Shown in pieces: positions 9,933 to 22,755 of a stretch of 64,000 bases of DNA. Source of the stretch: Rotaria sordida (Eukaryota > Rotifera > Eurotatoria > Philodinida > Philodinidae); contig CAJNOL010000085.1 of the NCBI GenBank assembly GCA_905250125.1, positions 224,453 to 288,452 of the forward strand, in the 5' to 3' direction. Numbering within the stretch: the stretch's first letter is position 1; each line of letters starts with the position of its first letter. Below the pieces are notes generated by a model. It did no database searches. It saw nothing but the letters and a program-made list of their open reading frames with translations, and was not told the origin of the DNA. A program made the translations under genes and the position numbers.

Positions 9933-12900
9933 TTAATGATGAGATCTAAGTCGTTTTTTATGATTGTATGCTATATTTTCGGGGATAATAGATGATTCTG
10001 ATGATGATGATTCAATTTCACCTTCATCACTTGATGATGAACTTGATTGTGAATGAAGTTCATTAAGAATAAATTGACGTAATTTTTTATAAGATTTTTT
10101 TTGATTTTGTAAAAATTTATCAATTTGATATGTTATTTCATCGAAATCTTTTCGAATAATTGAATCATATTCATGTTCATAATCTTTTAATTCTTGTTGA
10201 CTAAAAAGAAAAAAAAACAAGAAATCATATTAAACTAATTGCATTTGTATTGTTCTATAAATTCTTTTTTATAACAGACTAAAAATAATTCAAATTATCG
10301 TTTTTTCTTAATCTACTGTACAACAAAAAGAATATTTGAGTAACTAAACGATGTTTAATTCGTTTCTCACATATTATTGAATTGTCAGCTGTTACATATT
10401 TAAATTGATACAAGCTGACCTCTTATGTCATTTTATCAAAAGAATCAAATATGTTGAATATGATTTAATTAAATCAGTTGCTGATTTTATTATTGATGAA
10501 AGTATAGTTTTCGAATCGTTACTAATTTAAATAAAGAAATCTAATTATTATTGTTGGTTTATTATCAAAATTATATCATGTCTTAGTGACATAACCAGAA
10601 AAAAGTTGTGGTTGGAAGGAAATCGGTATCCTGACCATGAACTTCTGGTAAGACTGCTAAACGATGGGATACAGTATGCATCCAGGTGGGCAATTAGGTA
10701 GAAAAACTATACTTTGAGACATGTTCTATCTGATGGTGTAAAAATTTTTGTTACGAATTTTAAGTAGAATGGAACAAATTGAATACAAAAATTAGCTTGC
10801 AAACACCAGTATCAAAGAAAAAAATCCATTTTTTTGGCAAAATTAAACAATCTAATAGATATGCTCAGTAGATATTTTGAATCTACATATCGTTTGGTAT
10901 TCATCATTGAAGAAATCTTTTAATTTGATTGTATGATTTTTTGAGAAAAAACATAAAAGTTTTATTCTAAACTAATTTTTAGAATAACTAAGCTCAGTAA
11001 AACGAACGAATGTCCTTTAACGTCAATCCAAATCCACTGAAACTATGTCAGAATTTTCTTGTATTTTGTGTTTTCTATCACGACAGTTTACATAAAATGC
11101 TCCTTTCGAAACCAGTGAGCGAAACTACATCAGATAGTGTTTGCCACAAAACATTTTCTAACCAAAAAATATCCTTAAAAAAATGTGAGCAAGAGTTCTT
11201 GGTAGACATTTTTTCGCCGAAAAAATTTTTTTTTTCTTTCTTAAAAGTGATTTTCTGAGTAAAAGAAAGCTGTTTCCGAGAATAAAAGTTAAATGTTCGT
11301 TTGCCATGTGAAAAATGTACACTGTAGAGGAGAAGGAAAGTTGAGGTTCCTGTCTAGTGACGCCATAATCATACTTTGATATTCACAAGGGAAATTCTTC
11401 AGCTGATAAATTGCTTTTGATTTGAGACTATGTACATTATGCAGATCTAAAGAAACTATGAATACCCTGAAAAGAGTTCGTGCTCTTAGATTATTGTAGC
11501 AGAGATACTGCACTTTACGGTATTTTTTAAATGAATGTCGTACTAAGAGAAAAACTGATTCTCGAAATTCAACTTGATATTTTGCATAGAGACAGATGTT
11601 AACGAGAATAGTTTATTGTGAAAGCTTCGGTCTTTTTTTAATTTGCTTCTATTCTAAAAATAAGAACATAAAATATAATCATATCTTAGGATAGGAATAA
11701 CGAAAAAAAAAGTCTGAAATATTCACATCAAACTATTCTCATTAAGATCTGTCTCCGTGTAAAATTTCATGTCAAAATTCGAAAATCAGGGTTTTTTCTT
11801 ACAACGGCATTTATTTAAAAAATATCGTTAAAATGAAGTATCTTCGCAGTGATAAGCTAAGAACACGAACTCTTTTCAGGACGTTCATAGCTTATTTGGA
11901 TCTACATATTACATATAGTCTCAACTCAAAAATGGATTTATCAGTTAGAGAACTTCTCTTATCAGTGTATTATAAATATTTTAGTCATAATTTTTATTGT
12001 TTTTGTCTTTCCGCAATCATCATGGATATGTAAATATTTTATTTTTATCACGTGTTTGGATTAAACTATAAAATCATGAATAATATAAGTATATATTCTA
12101 GGAATTTTCAGGTATCAACAAAATGAGTATGTAAGTTATATATCAATCATATGATGTAATTTGTAAAATTTTATGAATTCTAATCACTTCAAATAAAGTA
12201 CCTGCTTGTTAGTGATGATTCAATATTATTATCTGATTGTTGAATATTGAATGGTGATGATATTCGATGTTGTGATTCCGATGAACTAAAACAAGAAAAT
12301 GAAATTTTCTATAAAACAAAAACAAACAAAAAATTCAACTTAACAGATCTAATAATTGATTAGGAATAAGAGTTGATGTACGAAATTCATTTTCAATAAT
12401 TCTATTATGATGATTAACTAAAAAAGATGAATATTGTGCTGTTTCAACATTTGAATTTAATCTTGGACGACAATATGAATATTTTGATATTGATGTTGAT
12501 CTAGAAGATTTTTCATCAATTGATATTGATTCGATTTTAACTCCAGCTTCTGAAGGTTTTAATGGTTTTTTAACAGCAAGTGATGTTCGACCAGCAAAAT
12601 AACGTTGACCAGGTGTAAATACAGATTGTATTGAATTAACTGATTCAAATTCAATATAAGCATGTTCTACACCATTTCCAGATGATGTACATATACAATT
12701 TAATATACGTCCATATCTAGTAAATGATTTTTTAATAGCATTTCGATTAAGTTTTGAATCTGTATGTGCAATACAAATTTTTCTATCTAATATTAAACGT
12801 GTTTCATCACGAAAAGCTGCTTCATAAGGATGTATATCAAGAACTATTCGACATATAATATGATCAATTTTATTTTTAAAAAAAATATTCATATCTGTAT

Positions 12901-13081
12901 CAGATGAAAATCTTATAAAACGATAATCAATTAACCATTCATCAGCAGCACGTGTACAATTATGATATAAAGCTTCAATATTACCAAAACGTTGAAAATA
13001 TTCTCGTAATTGTTCATCTTTAATTGATTGAATATTTCCAACATAAATTGTAGTTGATGTTGATGTTGATAAAGAATACAT
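9933..13081 (-). CDS. Two-RRM RNA-binding protein, paralog B
   Basis: Exons 13081-12345, 12285-12202 and 10200-9933 are GT-AG and in phase, 362 aa. RRM1 shows RNP2 TIYVGNI and RNP1-like DYRFIRF; RRM2 shows RNP2 KICIAHT and RNP1-like HAYIEF. A Ser-rich linker follows (exon 2). The C-terminal exon begins QQELKDYEHEYDSIIRKDFD, a charged helical block shared with the upstream paralog, and ends in a Ser/Glu-rich tail and basic KKRLRSHH. Exon 1 can be read on to a stop at 12335, but splicing at the GT at 12344 joins three open exons, which I prefer. The gene lies 93 bp downstream of a same-strand paralog, suggesting tandem duplication. Intron 2 is 2.0 kb and contains a palindromic element. RNA-binding is the supported role; the target and the vertebrate orthologue are unknown. 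Confidence 0.75.
10201..12201 (-). other. Large intron 2 of RRM paralog B
   Basis: 2001-nt GT-AG intron. It holds the inverted-repeat element at 11391-11955 and otherwise no recognisable gene. Confidence 0.65.
11391..11955. repeat. Inverted-repeat (palindromic) element
   Basis: Arms about 11391-11620 and 11722-11955 are imperfect reverse complements: for example, AAAAGAGTTCGTGCTCTTAG pairs with CTAAGAACACGAACTCTTTT. As a result both strands carry similar short ORFs, and these are not genes. Confidence 0.75.
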
Positions 13082-13173
13082 TCTTTATATATATTTTTTT
13101 AAATCTGAAACTAAATTCAATATACAAATCAATTGAAAAGAAAATAAAAAACAAAAAAGAAAGACTTCGATAT

Positions 13174-13986
13174 TTATTGAATTATTTTTCTAATTTGTTC
13201 ATAATTCTGACGTGTTTTTTTAATTAATTCTGATATTTCATTATCGATTAAACTAAATTCTTCACGAATTTTTAAATTATATTCACGTTCTAAATAAATT
13301 AATGTACTTGGATCATTAATAGAAGTTGATGAATTCGAAATACTATTAAAACAAAAAAAAAAAAAAAAAAAAAACGAGAAATATTCCATAGAGAAAATAA
13401 AAATTAATTGTAATTACTTTTGTTCTTCCATTTTATGAAGATCAACATCAGTTGGTCTTAATAATGGTAAAATATCCAAAATATGATCATGTATACGATG
13501 AAATTTTATTTTTCCTTTTAATAATTTATTTCTTGTTGCAGCTGATTCAAATTCAATATAAATATTTTTTTCTTCATTATGATTTATTTCTGAATTTGCT
13601 TGTTTTATTGTACCAAATGTACGTAAATATTTTTTTATATCATTAAGTGATATATTACTTGAAAGATTTTTTATACAAATTTTTCGATCAACATATAAAG
13701 GAACAGCTGTATGAAGAATATCATTAAATGATCTTACATCAAGACTAATTCCATTATTAAGAATATGAGGTGATGTCGAAAGAAATTTTAATGATGATTG
13801 TGCATTTAAAAAACGAACAAATGTAAAATCAACTAGAGGAGTTTGTTCTGAAGATAATAAACGACGTGAACAATCAAGAACAAGACCAAATTTTGAACAA
13901 TATTCTAATAAATATTCATTTGATATTGTACGTGTATTACCTAGATACACGGTTGTTGATTCAGATTTATTTTTATTATTATTCAT
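13174..13986 (-). CDS. Two-RRM RNA-binding protein, paralog A
   Basis: Exons 13986-13418 and 13342-13174 (intron contains a poly-T stretch), in phase, 245 aa. RRM1 has RNP2 TVYLGNT and RNP1-like DFTFVRF; RRM2 has RNP2 KICIKNL and RNP1-like NIYIEF. The C-terminal exon carries the same charged helix as paralog B (EREYNLKIREEFSLID versus EHEYDSIIRKDFDEIT), so the two proteins share domain order and an intron in the linker. It is shorter than paralog B because it lacks the Ser-rich linker exon and the Ser/Glu tail. It sits just upstream of paralog B on the same strand. The family is not recognised beyond RRM. A role in mRNA processing is plausible but not shown. Confidence 0.78.
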
Positions 13987-15932
13987 AAAATATATATCTA
14001 AAGAAATTTCATTAATTATTATTATTATTATTGACTTTGTTTGTCTGTGTATAATAAATTTGGGGAATATTTGAAAAGTTAATTATTAAGGTTTTTATGT
14101 GTATGGCTGGACATCAAAAGGATGATACTTCAATACAACAGATGTCTCTCATGAACAACGAAATGATTGATTTCTTTATAAGTTCATGTAAAATAAAATG
14201 TTTTATGATTATTTTGTTTTTCTAAAGTATACATACTAAGCCTTTAAATAACATATTGTTAAAAGATGTTAAATTTTCTGTTACTATAAAAAGACAAACT
14301 CCAGCTATTATTTCTAGAGTTTTATTCTTCAGCTATGACTTGGTATTGTATTTCAAAATAGAATTTATATGTATACACATATATTAAATATAACAGGCTA
14401 AATTACGAATAAAAGAGAGATAATGTGCATTATTCATATTCAGAGAATAATCTTGAGAAAAGAATCACGAACACTTCATTGTTTTGTCAATGACATACAT
14501 AAATAGATCATATAGAATATCACTCGAAGATGAATATTGATTTAGAATTTAATTTATCAAAATAATTTGTTTTATTTCACATATCGATCTACTCTTGGGA
14601 AATATCAATTATCTATATAAAGTCATGATAAGATTGCTTCTTGGAGTTTAATTAAATTGGTCTTGTCTTGTATTAAGAGCAAAATGATTAATTGTTCTAT
14701 TACAAACAATAGAGCATTTTTTTGAATGGAATAATTAAACAAAGTAAAGAATATTGTGCTATGTTGCTTTTCATACAGAAGAGTACTTCAGCAACGAATC
14801 ATTATTCGTCTTTTTCTTATGTCTCTAACAGGCTGCTAGTCTTAAGAAGAAAGAATTATGTTGTGTACTAAGCTTTTCTCTCGTTCAAGTTTCTTTCTTC
14901 TTTGTATTACGATCTAAATATTTATATTTGGGACTTCGTTAATCTGTTATTTTAGCTTATCGTCTCGTCTTCGTCTGTTCATTTTATTTAGTTTTCGAAT
15001 AGATATAAGACAATCATCGAAACACTCCTGACATTCTTATACAACAACCAGTTGTAAAAGAATTATTGAAATTAAAATACAAATATTCTTTCTAATAGAC
15101 TAGTTTTTTTTCTTCGTAACAGGATTCATATTCGTGAGTAATCTACGGATTCTCGTTCTTTAGAAGAGAAATTGTCAGAGATATATAAATAATACAATTT
15201 TCAGAACTATATTCATTTCTAGACATAATGTTCACATACTTAATCTACTATTATAACAAAATAAGGTTACAGACATACAAAAATCATTAACTGATGTTAG
15301 TGAAATAGAGATTAATAGGAAACTTGCTATATTCTTTGTAGGTTAAGATAAACAGTCGTCCATTCTATGTTCTCATATAACAACATTGTTGTCGTATGCT
15401 ATTCATTTTGAGATGGCATAACATATAAAAAATATCATAGCACATTCTGTATACATCAATATTTTCTCGAGATACATTATAATAATTTGTCTAAATTAAT
15501 AAAATAATGGCTAATAGAATATTCTAATAATTTCTTTCGTTCCCGTATTGTGACAATGAAAAGAATAAACATTGAATTTCTAGAAAAAACAATTTCTTCT
15601 TTATGTCTCTGAAGACTCAATATATCGAAATTGAACAATGAGAGCTTTTATAGTTTCTTTAAACTTTAAGTAGACCTGTTTTTTTTCTACAATCTATTTA
15701 GGTCAGATTAATTAACATCGCTTTGACCCCACTCGTTACTATTCAATCAAATTGTGCGCGCTATGACCTTTTGTCAAGCATAGCACCAACAGAGAAATAT
15801 CTATCTATACATATACATATAATTTGACCTCGGGTTCATTCTCTTCTTTTTGTAGAACAAAACAAAAAGAGAAGCAACGAGACTTGTATTCATTCATTTT
15901 CTTATATTCAACACGATAGTCATCACGAACTA
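13987..15932. other. Intergenic, no gene seen
   Basis: About 1.9 kb of AT-rich DNA separating divergently oriented genes. No open frame with coding character, repeat or RNA gene was recognised. Confidence 0.6.
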
Positions 15933-16907
15933 ATGTCGTCAATAATTCATGCTGTTAGTCATGCTCTTACTGGACATGGTGAAAATTCAGAGAAAAAGTC
16001 TAATGTTCATACAGTTATCTGTGATGATGTGAAAGTTAAATCGGTTGTTAATAGTGAAACACAATCAAAAGCAACTATTCGACATTCACAAAATAAAATC
16101 AATGAATTAATGGCTAAATTAAGTAAAAAATGAAATAATTTTCTATGTATTAAAATTATTAAAATTTTTTTTTGTTGGGTTTTTATTTTTCTTTAGGTTC
16201 AGCCCATATACAAATTGATGAATATTCTCGAAATCGTAATAATGAAATATCAGAAGCTGTTAAAAATAGTATCGAAAAAATTGTTCATGAAACACAAATT
16301 CAGCAACAACAATTATTTAATCATACTCAAAAACAATCAGCTGAAATTGAAAATGGATATACAGAAAAATTAGTGTTGTAAGTTTAGAGAAACAAAAAAA
16401 AAATTCATTTTAAAATAAAAACAAAAAACCGTTTTTTTTTTCTTTTTTGTTTGTAATTTTGAAAGATTTATTAATCAACTTGATGAAGAAAAAGCAGCAA
16501 CATTAGTACAACTAGAAAAAGATTTATATCTTCGTCAAGAACAAATTCTTGAATCAGCTAGAAAACGTATTGATGCATTAAATGAAGAAGCTAATCGATT
16601 AAAAATGGTAAATAATCTTTTCTTGTTGTTTTAATTTTTATCTGTATAATCTTTTTATTAGAATGTATTTAAAGAAGCTCAAGAAAAAGCAAATTTAAAA
16701 ATTGAAGAAATTACTGACAAAGTTGCTCATGTAAATTATTTAGATTTATATAAAAAAACAACAAAAGAAATTAATTTTTTTATTTTATAGCTTGGTGTCG
16801 AAGATGCAACTCGTCGTTTAACAAGTACAACAACGACAGTTATAACAACAAAAGCACAAACAGAAAATCATGCAAATGATGCTAAATCAATGGCAAAACA
16901 TTTTTGA
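15933..16907 (+). CDS. Hydrophilic coiled-coil/helical protein, CAHS/LEA-like in character
   Basis: Unknown family. Exons 15933-16122, 16197-16377, 16466-16607, 16662-16730 and 16791-16907, in phase, 232 aa. There is no signal peptide or membrane segment, so it is probably cytosolic. Residues about 1-60 are polar and probably disordered. From about 75 to 195 it is predicted to be one long charged helix rich in Gln, Glu, Lys and Ala (for example EISEAVKNSIEKIVHET, LESARKRIDALNEEANRLKM). The tail is Thr-rich (RRLTSTTTTVITTK). Length, the order disordered-helix-Thr-rich, and hydrophilicity recall tardigrade CAHS proteins and LEA proteins linked to desiccation tolerance. That is a resemblance of character; I cannot show homology. 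It could equally be an ordinary coiled-coil protein. Confidence 0.7.
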
Positions 16908-18109
16908 AAGACAACTTTAAGTTACATAATCGACTTTATATATATATATACAAAATCTTATTATTTAATAATCGTTAGTCGATATCTTATTTCTTAGTTT
17001 CGTTTCTTTTTCTGGAAAAAAAAATTATCTTCTCTTGAAATAAACTCGCATGCAAATGTTTAAATTGATAGGTCATATATAAATATATTATTTTGTTGCA
17101 TCGGTGTAAACAGTGAACAGAAAACAGAGATGCTTATCTATTTTTTTTAGATGTATTCGATTGTTAATAATTTTTTTTAACAAACAAAAAAGAAGATTTA
17201 TTATTTTATGCTTCAATAATAGACAAAAGCACCTGGTGCTCTTACATATAGTTGATTATTTCAAGTTGAGAGAATTACTATGGGACATTGTATGCATTCG
17301 TATAAAAAAAATACGATGCAACAAAAAAAGGTTTCGAGGCTTGCCGAGTTTACTTTTTAGTGGAAAGAACTACGTTGTTCATATTAAATTTCTTTGCTCA
17401 CATTTTAATTGAATACATCTGAATGATGTATTCAAAGTAGATACTAAAGTCATTCTCTATCGACGAAAATATTCTTGTAATTCAATATATTACATGACAA
17501 AATATTTTATCTACTTTATATTATTGTTATCTTTTCTATACATAAAAAAAAAATAATAATTACTATTAATGATGTATTTTGAGATTATTAGTATATCGAG
17601 ATCAAGCTCTTATTGAACTAAAATCAAATTAAGAAAAGTGAGGAAACAAGAAAATAGGAAATTTTAAATCTCAAAAAAAAAACAAAGAGAATTTATTAAT
17701 GAAACTTTGAAGTCGTAATTATCTTCAGTATCTTTGAAGAAAATTGAAGATATAATGAAGAAGTATTGCATTTAGAATTCAATAACAAGTGAACATTTTC
17801 TATAGATCATGTTCAACAAAAACAATCAGAAATAGGTTAACTTTAGCTGCTCTTTGATATATATTAAAGAAGAAATATGAGTTTGTAATCAATATATTTT
17901 GTTATCATTCAGACCAAAGGGTATAACCTTGAAAAAAAAAATCAACAAAAAAATAAAATATATTTTAGCTGTGAACATGAAACATATGCAACTGTTATTC
18001 TCTTCTACACGTTTCTAATTTGCTTTTGCTTTGTCATCTTTGTAAATATTTTTAATCCACACAGATGGATGCGATCTCATACATTCATAGGAGTTAGGAA
18101 CGATTGGAC
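16908..18109. other. Intergenic, no gene seen
   Basis: AT-rich spacer; an open frame at 17113-17412 looks like chance (no family features, non-ATG start). Promoter of the next gene is at its right end. Confidence 0.6.
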
Positions 18110-18117
18110 TATATAAG
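18110..18117 (+). promoter_or_regulatory. TATA box, secreted-protein copy 1
   Basis: TATATAAG lies 83 bp before the start codon, at the same relative place as TATATAAAG upstream of copy 2. Confidence 0.6.
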
Positions 18118-18192
18118 GACCTTAGTTTTCACATTTGCATTCATCATTTCAATCTTCTCATCTTCACTTATCAAATTCGAAAACCGTAAGCA

Positions 18193-19006
18193 ATGAAAGC
18201 TGTTCTTGCTGTTATCTTCTTTGCCTGCATTGCTGGCTCCATGGCTACCAATCCTGCTCAAGTTTTGGGCCCAATCATTGCACAAGGTCAAAGCCTTATT
18301 AACACAATCATCAATCAAGTTAAAGAACAAGCTCTTGGTCTTGCACAACAAGTTCTTGGTCAACTCTCATCAGTTGTTAGTTCACTTGGTGGCCGAACTG
18401 ACATTTTTCAAGGCATTCTCAGTCAATTCTCAACTGTTTTGAGCGCTGCCGCTCAACAACTTCTTGGTAACCTTAACGGTATTCTCGGCAGTGTCTCTGG
18501 TCTCTTCGGTGGTATGTATACCCTCTTTTTTTTTAATTTCATTTCGAAAATATAAACTATGATGTTTCATTAATAGGTCGTGCTGAACTTAACATTGCCG
18601 GCATATTTAGCGACTTCCTCCAGAGTATTCAAGGATCAATTACTGGACTTGGTCAACATTTACTTAACCAAGGTTTATCTGCTGTTCTTGGTGGCCTCGG
18701 TGGAGCACGTGCCTTTGGTGACATCTTCGCGGGTAAGTAGACATATAGATATCAGCAGTAAAAGAAACATTTTTGTTTTAAATTGTAGGTCTCTCAAACC
18801 AATTCGCTACCATCTTTAACGCAGCTCAAGCTGCTGTCTCAGGTGTTGTAGGCAATATTGTTCAAGTTGGTTCAGGCATTCTTGATGCCTCAAAACCACA
18901 CTGGGAACAACTTCAAGAACAACTTGTTGGTCATGGTGTCAATGTTCTTGGTTCACTCTCGGAAACCATCAACAACCTTCATGGTACAATCACCGGTGGT
19001 CGTTAA
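18193..19006 (+). CDS. Secreted amphipathic helical protein, copy 1
   Basis: Unknown family. Exons 18193-18511, 18577-18732 and 18789-19006, in phase, 230 aa. An N-terminal signal peptide (MKAVLAVIFFACIAGSMA) is followed by Leu/Gly/Gln/Ser-rich amphipathic stretches such as LAQQVLGQLSSVVSSLGG and LGQHLLNQGLSAVLGGLGG. There are no cysteines after the signal peptide. Codons are richer in C (ATC, AAC, TTC) than in neighbouring genes, suggesting high expression. A near-identical paralog starts about 5.9 kb downstream. A polyadenylation-like AATAAA is at 19093-19098. Role unknown; a surface-active or lipid-associating secreted protein would fit the composition, as inference only. Confidence 0.85.
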
Positions 19007-19092
19007 ATGGGGAATTGGGAATGATATTTTTTTTTCCTCTTAATATCAGTTAATTTTTCCTTGTTTATGCATAATGTTCTTAATTGAACGTC

Positions 19093-19098
19093 AATAAA
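19093..19098 (+). terminator. Polyadenylation signal of secreted protein copy 1
   Basis: AATAAA 87 nt after the stop codon; the following small ORF starts 51 nt later. Confidence 0.55.
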
Positions 19099-19148
19099 CA
19101 GTTCTATAAAATCATTGTTGGCGCTCAAAACAAAAAGGCGAAATCTAA

Positions 19149-19487
19149 ATGTCGATTGATATTTTAATTACAGTTCTGTTAATTTTAATTAATTTATTTG
19201 AGAGTATTCAATGTGCGAGTATTGATCTAATTCGATATCATGCAAATCTATATCGATGTGGAGAAATTATTATTGATGAAGATCTTATACGACCATTGTA
19301 TTCATATTTTATTTTAATGAAACCAGAAGAACATCAAAATACAAATGATTTAATTCCAGTATTGCATTCTTTAGTGCGTATTGAAAGTGCATGTCGTACA
19401 GCATATTTGACGTCAAATAAAGAAATGAAAAATCCTTCAATTCTATATAATGGATTCAAATGGTTAAAATCAACATTTCGATCGTAA
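19149..19487 (+). CDS. Small secreted protein, unknown
   Basis: Single exon of 112 aa starting with ATG. A hydrophobic N-terminus (IDILITVLLILINLFESIQC) looks like a signal peptide, leaving about 90 residues with two cysteines (RCGEI, ESACRTAY). It begins 142 bp after the stop of the secreted helical protein and on the same strand, just after that gene's AATAAA. No family is recognised. Codon use is ordinary AT-rich, unlike its neighbour. Coding status rests on the signal peptide and the uninterrupted frame. Confidence 0.55.
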   Translation: MSIDILITVLLILINLFESIQCASIDLIRYHANLYRCGEIIIDEDLIRPLYSYFILMKPEEHQNTNDLIPVLHSLVRIESACRTAYLTSNKEMKNPSILYNGFKWLKSTFRS

Positions 19488-21116
19488 AATTTCATTTCAG
19501 CAATATATATATATAAATATATATTTATTTTAATTAACAAGCTGTCAATCATACGATTCACAGTTTAAGTCAGCATAATAATTCAGTGAACAATAAGAAA
19601 ATAATAACAAGTTGTTGCTCTGTTCTATTGTGATCTTAATATTCTATTTTTGTAAATTCGATTCCTTAGAAAAAGAATTTTGATGAACAAGTATGTCAGA
19701 ATGTCTTCATTCCAAGATTAGATAATCGGTTCGTTTCAATAATAAATTAGATGTAATTTTTTCAAAAAAAAGAAAACAAAGAAAAATCATTTAACTACTA
19801 CTTGACCATACTAATCTAAATGTTAATATTGAAATTATCCGTTTAAAATCATTTTTGAAAGAAGAATTTATGATAAATTATCTTTGGTAATTTCTCAAAG
19901 TAAAAGCAACAGATATTCAATTCAATAAAAATTATGAACTAATGTACAGAGAACATTGCAAGTTCTAATTTTCATTGATTTTCATCAAAACACTTAAGCG
20001 AAGTAAATCAATAAATTTGTTAACTTGTTTGTTGAAAACAAATTAATCAGTAAGTTCAATATTCAATAATTAAACACATATTAAACTGCATGACTTACGT
20101 TTTACACGATCTTGAAAAAAAAAACATTAATAACTTTCGAATAGTTTTTTCTTAATTTCTATACTTGTGTAATAGAAAAAATTTCTAATTAGAGACTGAA
20201 ATTGAATCGAATGAATATACCTTTATTCGATTTGTTCGTTGGAACGTAAATCCAGCGAAAAACAAAAACAATATAAAACGATCAGTAGTAGAAGAATGTG
20301 AAATATATTCAAATACAGTTTGATAAGTACGAACACATAATGCGCATCATCTGCTGTTTTATTTAAAAAAAAGGAAGATAAAATACGAATTATCATCTTC
20401 GAGTCTTCTGCTGAACGACAGTTTTTATCATCTTGTTTGGATGGTCATTGAGTAACAGTTGAGTATGATATAACCAAAAAAAAGATCGAACAAAAATTTT
20501 TTGCTATGTCCAATAGTCGAGATATGTGAAACAATAGAATAAAGGCTCAAATGTTCAAATGTAAATGTATAAATGATATTAATTAAATTGACTAAATCAT
20601 ATTACGTGAAGCTCATAATTGATTCAAATAAGTCACACAGATACAAAAGAAAAGAATAATAGTTAAGAAGTTATAATAAAGTTTATCTAATTTTTATAAA
20701 CAGAAGTGTTAGTTACGAATATGTAATCAAATGATGCAGACATAAATTATAATTAAAATATTTTTTAATAGGTTGAAGACTTTTTTAATAGGTGTTTATT
20801 TACAACTTCATAACAATCTTTTAGTATGATTAATTTAATAATAAAAAGACATTTTAATTTTTAACGATGTAAATATGTCAGAAAGAACAATGCATCTTTG
20901 TAATTATGTCAAGATTATACTGAGTGATTTCTGCCTATTACTTCATTTGCATATGTTTAAAGTTCCCCTCAAAAATCGATCTTGTCTCAGGAACATGCAC
21001 ATCGTATGAAAATGATGTTTTAGGAAGATTATTCAACAAACAAGGATCAAAAATAGCTCATTTGGCAACCAAAAATTCTCGGTGGGTTTTCATTCTGTAG
21101 ACTTAATTTTTTGTTT

Positions 21117-21290
21117 AAAAGAGCATGACAGACCTCTTTGTGTTAAATTCTTAATTTTTAAGGAGAGAAAAGTTCAATTTCTCAAAAATGGCGCCCTAAT
21201 TATAGGAGTACTCTTTTATATAACAGTAACAAAGCTTAATTCAAAAACAGGGGCTCTGTCATGCACTGCATCTTGATATGCTCTTTCAAA
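21117..21290. repeat. Inverted repeat around GAGCATGACAGA
   Basis: AAAAGAGCATGACAGACCTC at the left is mirrored by GGGGCTCTGTCATGC and TATGCTCTTT at the right; the arms are imperfect and the enclosed open frame is probably incidental. Confidence 0.5.
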
Positions 21291-21716
21291 CAAAAAAATA
21301 AATATTAACTACAATGAAGTTCCTTCGAGAATTCAGGAATGTGCGATAAAAAAAGTATAAGCAAAGAAAAAACGAAAACGATTTTTTATTTTTTTCGAAA
21401 GCCGCTTATTTTTCAAGGGGATGATGATAGAAATCATACAAAAAATTTCGGCAAAAAAAAGGAGGTACAGAATAAAAAGTCTTGGTGTTTCTGAAAGATC
21501 AGACCACGAGCTATCTTTCCCTGGATCATATCAGTTCTGTTTTGCATTATCGAAAAACTGCAATTATAATAACTAAAACAATATAAGAAGAGGAGCACAA
21601 CGAAAATGTAGGAAATAAATTATACTCACAAAAACAGACAAGGATATATATAAATCGGTTTTCGTCAGAAAACAAAATTTTCCTGGATAAAGATTTTGTA
21701 ATATTCTTTTTCTGGC

Positions 21717-22135
21717 TCATATGCCAAACAACAATCTTTTTTGCTTTAGTGCATTTGATAGTTTCGAAAAAATAAGTTTTACATATGATATGAAACTCAA
21801 ATTGTTTATAATTATTCTTTGTATAGTTGATCTTGAGACATCATGCAATTTGGCCAATTGTCTTGTCGATTGTTTCTTTTTGGTGTAAAGAATATAGTGA
21901 TTCATTCAATGAAACAATATTTTTGTTCAATTTTGATCTGTAATTGTTTCCAAAATGTATTGCACGTGATTCTTTGAACATTTTGATCCATCTGTAGATC
22001 GTTAGATTTTGCCAATTTCATCAGTCGATTGTTTCGAAGTTTGTCAGTCACTTAATCCTTGTTCATTGCTGAAATTTTTGGATGAATTTTGTAAAAAAGT
22101 TCTTGATGTTGAGAAATTTTGAAATGAAAAAAAAA
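21717..22135 (-). mobile_element. Mariner/Tc1-like transposase remnant (N-terminal HTH part)
   Basis: The minus strand has an HTH-like block KKKQSTRQLAKLHDVSRSTI and, just upstream in other frames, a run over IYRWIKMFKES followed by IHFGNNYRSKLNKN. The same WIKMFKES motif occurs in the better preserved copy at 41824-43011. Frames are broken by stops and shifts and there is no catalytic domain, so it is a dead fragment. Confidence 0.6.
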
Positions 22136-22400
22136 ACAGAAAGGAATGGCAGAGAAGTTATTGACAACAAACCAGACGATAACATCTCTAAAAACTGATT
22201 TGAAATATCGGAAATTTTTAAAAATTATATATCTATTTTTGTGTTACGGCGGTTGGAATCTTCAGCAACTATGTTGGACAACGGCAACACCAGCTCAACC
22301 GATGGATTTACACCTCTATAAATGATAGTAGTTTGTTTACTCTGAGGAACTACAGTTCATTTTTGAAGGAATAACATTGAGGGAAATATAATCATTTCAT

Positions 22401-22755
22401 AAAACGTGATTCCGTTACGAAACCATTTCTTTTCTCAAAAGTTATTTCTTTGTACATATAGAACATTATCTAAGCTATAACTTTTCTGCAGAAAGTGTTT
22501 TTTGTCGTAATTTTAGTTGAGCTATATTTTACAATTTTTTACATAAGACTCAAACTCAATATTCAGTTTTTGTAATTCTGTTGCAATCCTATATTTCAAT
22601 TATTAAATTGTCAAAAAAGATTCGAATCTAATGAAACTTTCAAAATGTATAGAATGATTTCACTTAAATATATTCTAAAAATATCACTTATATGTAACTT
22701 TATGCAATTGAGATACAGAAAATATGAAATGAAAAAAAAAAACGTGATTCCGTTA
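22401..22755. repeat. 17-bp direct repeats AAAACGTGATTCCGTTA
   Basis: Identical copies at 22401-22417 and 22739-22755, about 340 bp apart, in otherwise unassigned sequence; possibly the edges of an old insertion. Confidence 0.5.

Noticed and set aside
11289..12033. Two small ORFs (11289-11513 minus and 11833-12033 plus) as related genes
   Set aside because: They are the two arms of one palindromic element, which explains their similarity.
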